The translations under genes were made by a program, and so were the position numbers. Under the pieces are notes generated by a model. That model ran no database searches, was not told the DNA's origin, and saw only the letters and a list, made by a program, of their open reading frames with translations. Shown in pieces: positions 63,039 to 64,000 of a DNA stretch of 64,000 nt. Position 1 is the stretch's first letter; each line of letters begins with the position of its first letter. The DNA is from Pedobacter sp. R20-19 (lineage in GTDB: Bacteria; Bacteroidota; Bacteroidia; Sphingobacteriales; Sphingobacteriaceae). The stretch is from contig NZ_JCKI01000009.1 of the NCBI RefSeq assembly GCF_000708265.2, positions 226,103 to 290,102 of the forward strand. Reading direction: 5' to 3'.

Positions 63039-63400
63039 TCTATTAGATTAGTAATATATAGTTAAGGAGTGGTTAAGGATGTATGATGAATTTCAATTTA
63101 TTCATGTAGTGTTAAGCCAATAAAGCTTTAGTAACACTCCCTATTCAGAATTCTATTTAAAACTTCCTCTTGCCTGTATGCTTGACCTACTAGTTGCATT
63201 CACCTAAAATAATTCCATTCCTATCGCCTATATGTTCTCTATGCCTATATGGTTTAAAATCATTTAGGCAAATCTTCCCCCTTTACCTTATTAAAAATTC
63301 CTGCAAACACCCATCCTTTGAAAATGTTTTATTTATTTGATTTTTTTTATGATGATTTACAGGGTCTTATGATTTTAAATAATAAAATAGGGCCGATGCG
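63039..63400. other. Gene-free interval upstream of the promoter block
   Basis: About 360 bp of A/T-rich sequence, with no coding frame; precedes the three tandem promoters. Confidence 0.55.
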
Positions 63401-63431
63401 TTTGCAGCGGTATTAATTTTTGCTACCTTTG
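63401..63431 (+). promoter_or_regulatory. rRNA-type promoter P1
   Basis: TTTG at 63401-63404, exactly 19-bp spacer, TACCTTTG at 63424-63431. Perfect consensus. Start region CATCCCGCTTCGG follows. Confidence 0.85.
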
Positions 63432-63521
63432 CATCCCGCTTCGGAGGAAAGGGCTGGTGCTGAAAAGCGTGTTAATGATGTATTGAGGTAAGAAAAGTGG
63501 CAAAATTTATTTCAAATAAAA

Positions 63522-63552
63522 TTTGCTGAAGCGAAAAAGATCATTACCTTTG
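63522..63552 (+). promoter_or_regulatory. rRNA-type promoter P2
   Basis: TTTG at 63522-63525, 19-bp spacer, TACCTTTG at 63545-63552. Perfect consensus. Downstream CAGCCCGGTTCGG is akin to that after P1. Confidence 0.85.
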
Positions 63553-63647
63553 CAGCCCGGTTCGGAAGGAACGGGAAGCTGGTTATAAAGACTGGCAGAT
63601 TGAAAGGTTGGAAAGAAAAGAAGGACGGAAAAAATAAAATTATTTTA

Positions 63648-63678
63648 TTTGGAAGTTCAGAAAAGATTTCTACCTTTG
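63648..63678 (+). promoter_or_regulatory. rRNA-type promoter P3
   Basis: TTTG at 63648-63651, 19-bp spacer, TACCTTTG at 63671-63678. Perfect consensus; followed by CACTCCCAACCG. Confidence 0.85.
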
Positions 63679-64000
63679 CACTCCCAACCGAAAGGAAGGG
63701 TAAAAAAAGAATCAAGTGGCGGATGTCATGGCGATTAGAAAACAAGATTGAAGCAGACGAAAAACAAGCTAAGACGAATACGACTTAAGCGAACTGAAGT
63801 TTGAAGATATATAGAAAAGGCGACCGAGATGGATATGCCGAGAAAGTTCTTAAAAGAGATGTCAATGTAGCGAAAGCGGGTTTAATGGAGTACTGATCGA
63901 AGTACATGATTAAGTAGCTTTATTTTAAAGGTGATGTCTAACAGACAAAACAAAAGAAGACTATTTTTAACAATAGTTAAAACTGGTCAGAATTAAACAA
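63679..64000 (+). other. Probable 5' leader of an rRNA operon (16S gene beyond the window)
   Basis: Over 320 bp without a convincing protein-coding frame after three very strong promoters, rich in GAAAG and TTTAAA blocks and ending in an A-rich stretch. This fits the leader upstream of a 16S gene; the 16S start sequence itself is not included, so the assignment is inferred. Confidence 0.65.

Noticed and set aside
63600..63788. 62-residue frame overlapping P3
   Set aside because: Starts upstream of the third promoter and runs through the probable rRNA leader; Lys-rich only because of purine-rich leader DNA.

Overview
The window reads as a chromosomal segment of a Bacteroidota species of the Sphingobacteriaceae, most like Pedobacter. 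The reasons are a SusC/SusD pair, TonB-dependent receptors with an N-terminal carboxypeptidase-like domain, a small Hc1-type histone-like protein, genes without recognisable Shine-Dalgarno sequences, and promoters of the form TTTG-N19-TAnnTTTG. The genus is inferred from overall gene resemblance, not from a marker gene.

Layout. 1-1060: start of a response regulator (cut by the window edge) and a secreted DUF1684 protein. 1159-8492: a minus-strand aromatic amino acid region: S4 protein, aroB and a fatty acid hydroxylase-like membrane protein, then a Phe/Tyr-rich leader peptide with an attenuator, then pheA, a DAHP synthase/chorismate mutase fusion, aroA and aroC. 8588-11000: proline dehydrogenase, a HAD phosphatase and a small unknown protein. 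11423-22832: a carbohydrate locus (AraC regulator, GH37 trehalase, exported GH65 enzyme, SusD, SusC, a broken sugar transporter, LacI regulator with a perfect 22-bp operator-like palindrome), probably for an alpha-linked glucose disaccharide. 22919-26841: an Hsp70-like protein, tRNA-Lys, an outer membrane barrel and a lipoprotein. 26983-30830: a serine hydrolase with TPR tail, a non-coding array of 117-124 bp repeats, and a type II NADH dehydrogenase. 31011-34109: an exported GH2 beta-galactosidase.

34665-41177 is a compact five-gene minus-strand operon: a His/Cys-rich one-helix membrane protein, an ABC ATPase, a TonB-dependent siderophore-type receptor and two ABC-2/DUF3526 permeases. It is the best candidate here for a poorly described transport system. 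41346-50454 carries a subclass B3 metallo-beta-lactamase with Gln in place of the first zinc-binding His, a PQQ-type sugar dehydrogenase, a CE1-like esterase, a GMC oxidoreductase with its gluconate-dehydrogenase-subunit-3 partner, an AraC regulator and an aldo/keto reductase. 50708-58169 holds a lipoprotein/barrel pair, DUF983, an isolated infC with a TTG start, and an Mla-type lipid transport operon. 58516-63038 holds the Hc1-like gene, tRNA-Cys, an SDR, katG and a GNAT acetyltransferase.

The last ~600 bp carry three successive promoters with identical elements and identical 19-bp spacing, followed by gene-free leader-like sequence. This looks like the upstream region of an rRNA operon lying just beyond the window. 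Regulation visible directly in sequence: the Phe/Tyr attenuator, the LacI operator, several hairpin terminators, and hairpins inside operons that could set relative expression.
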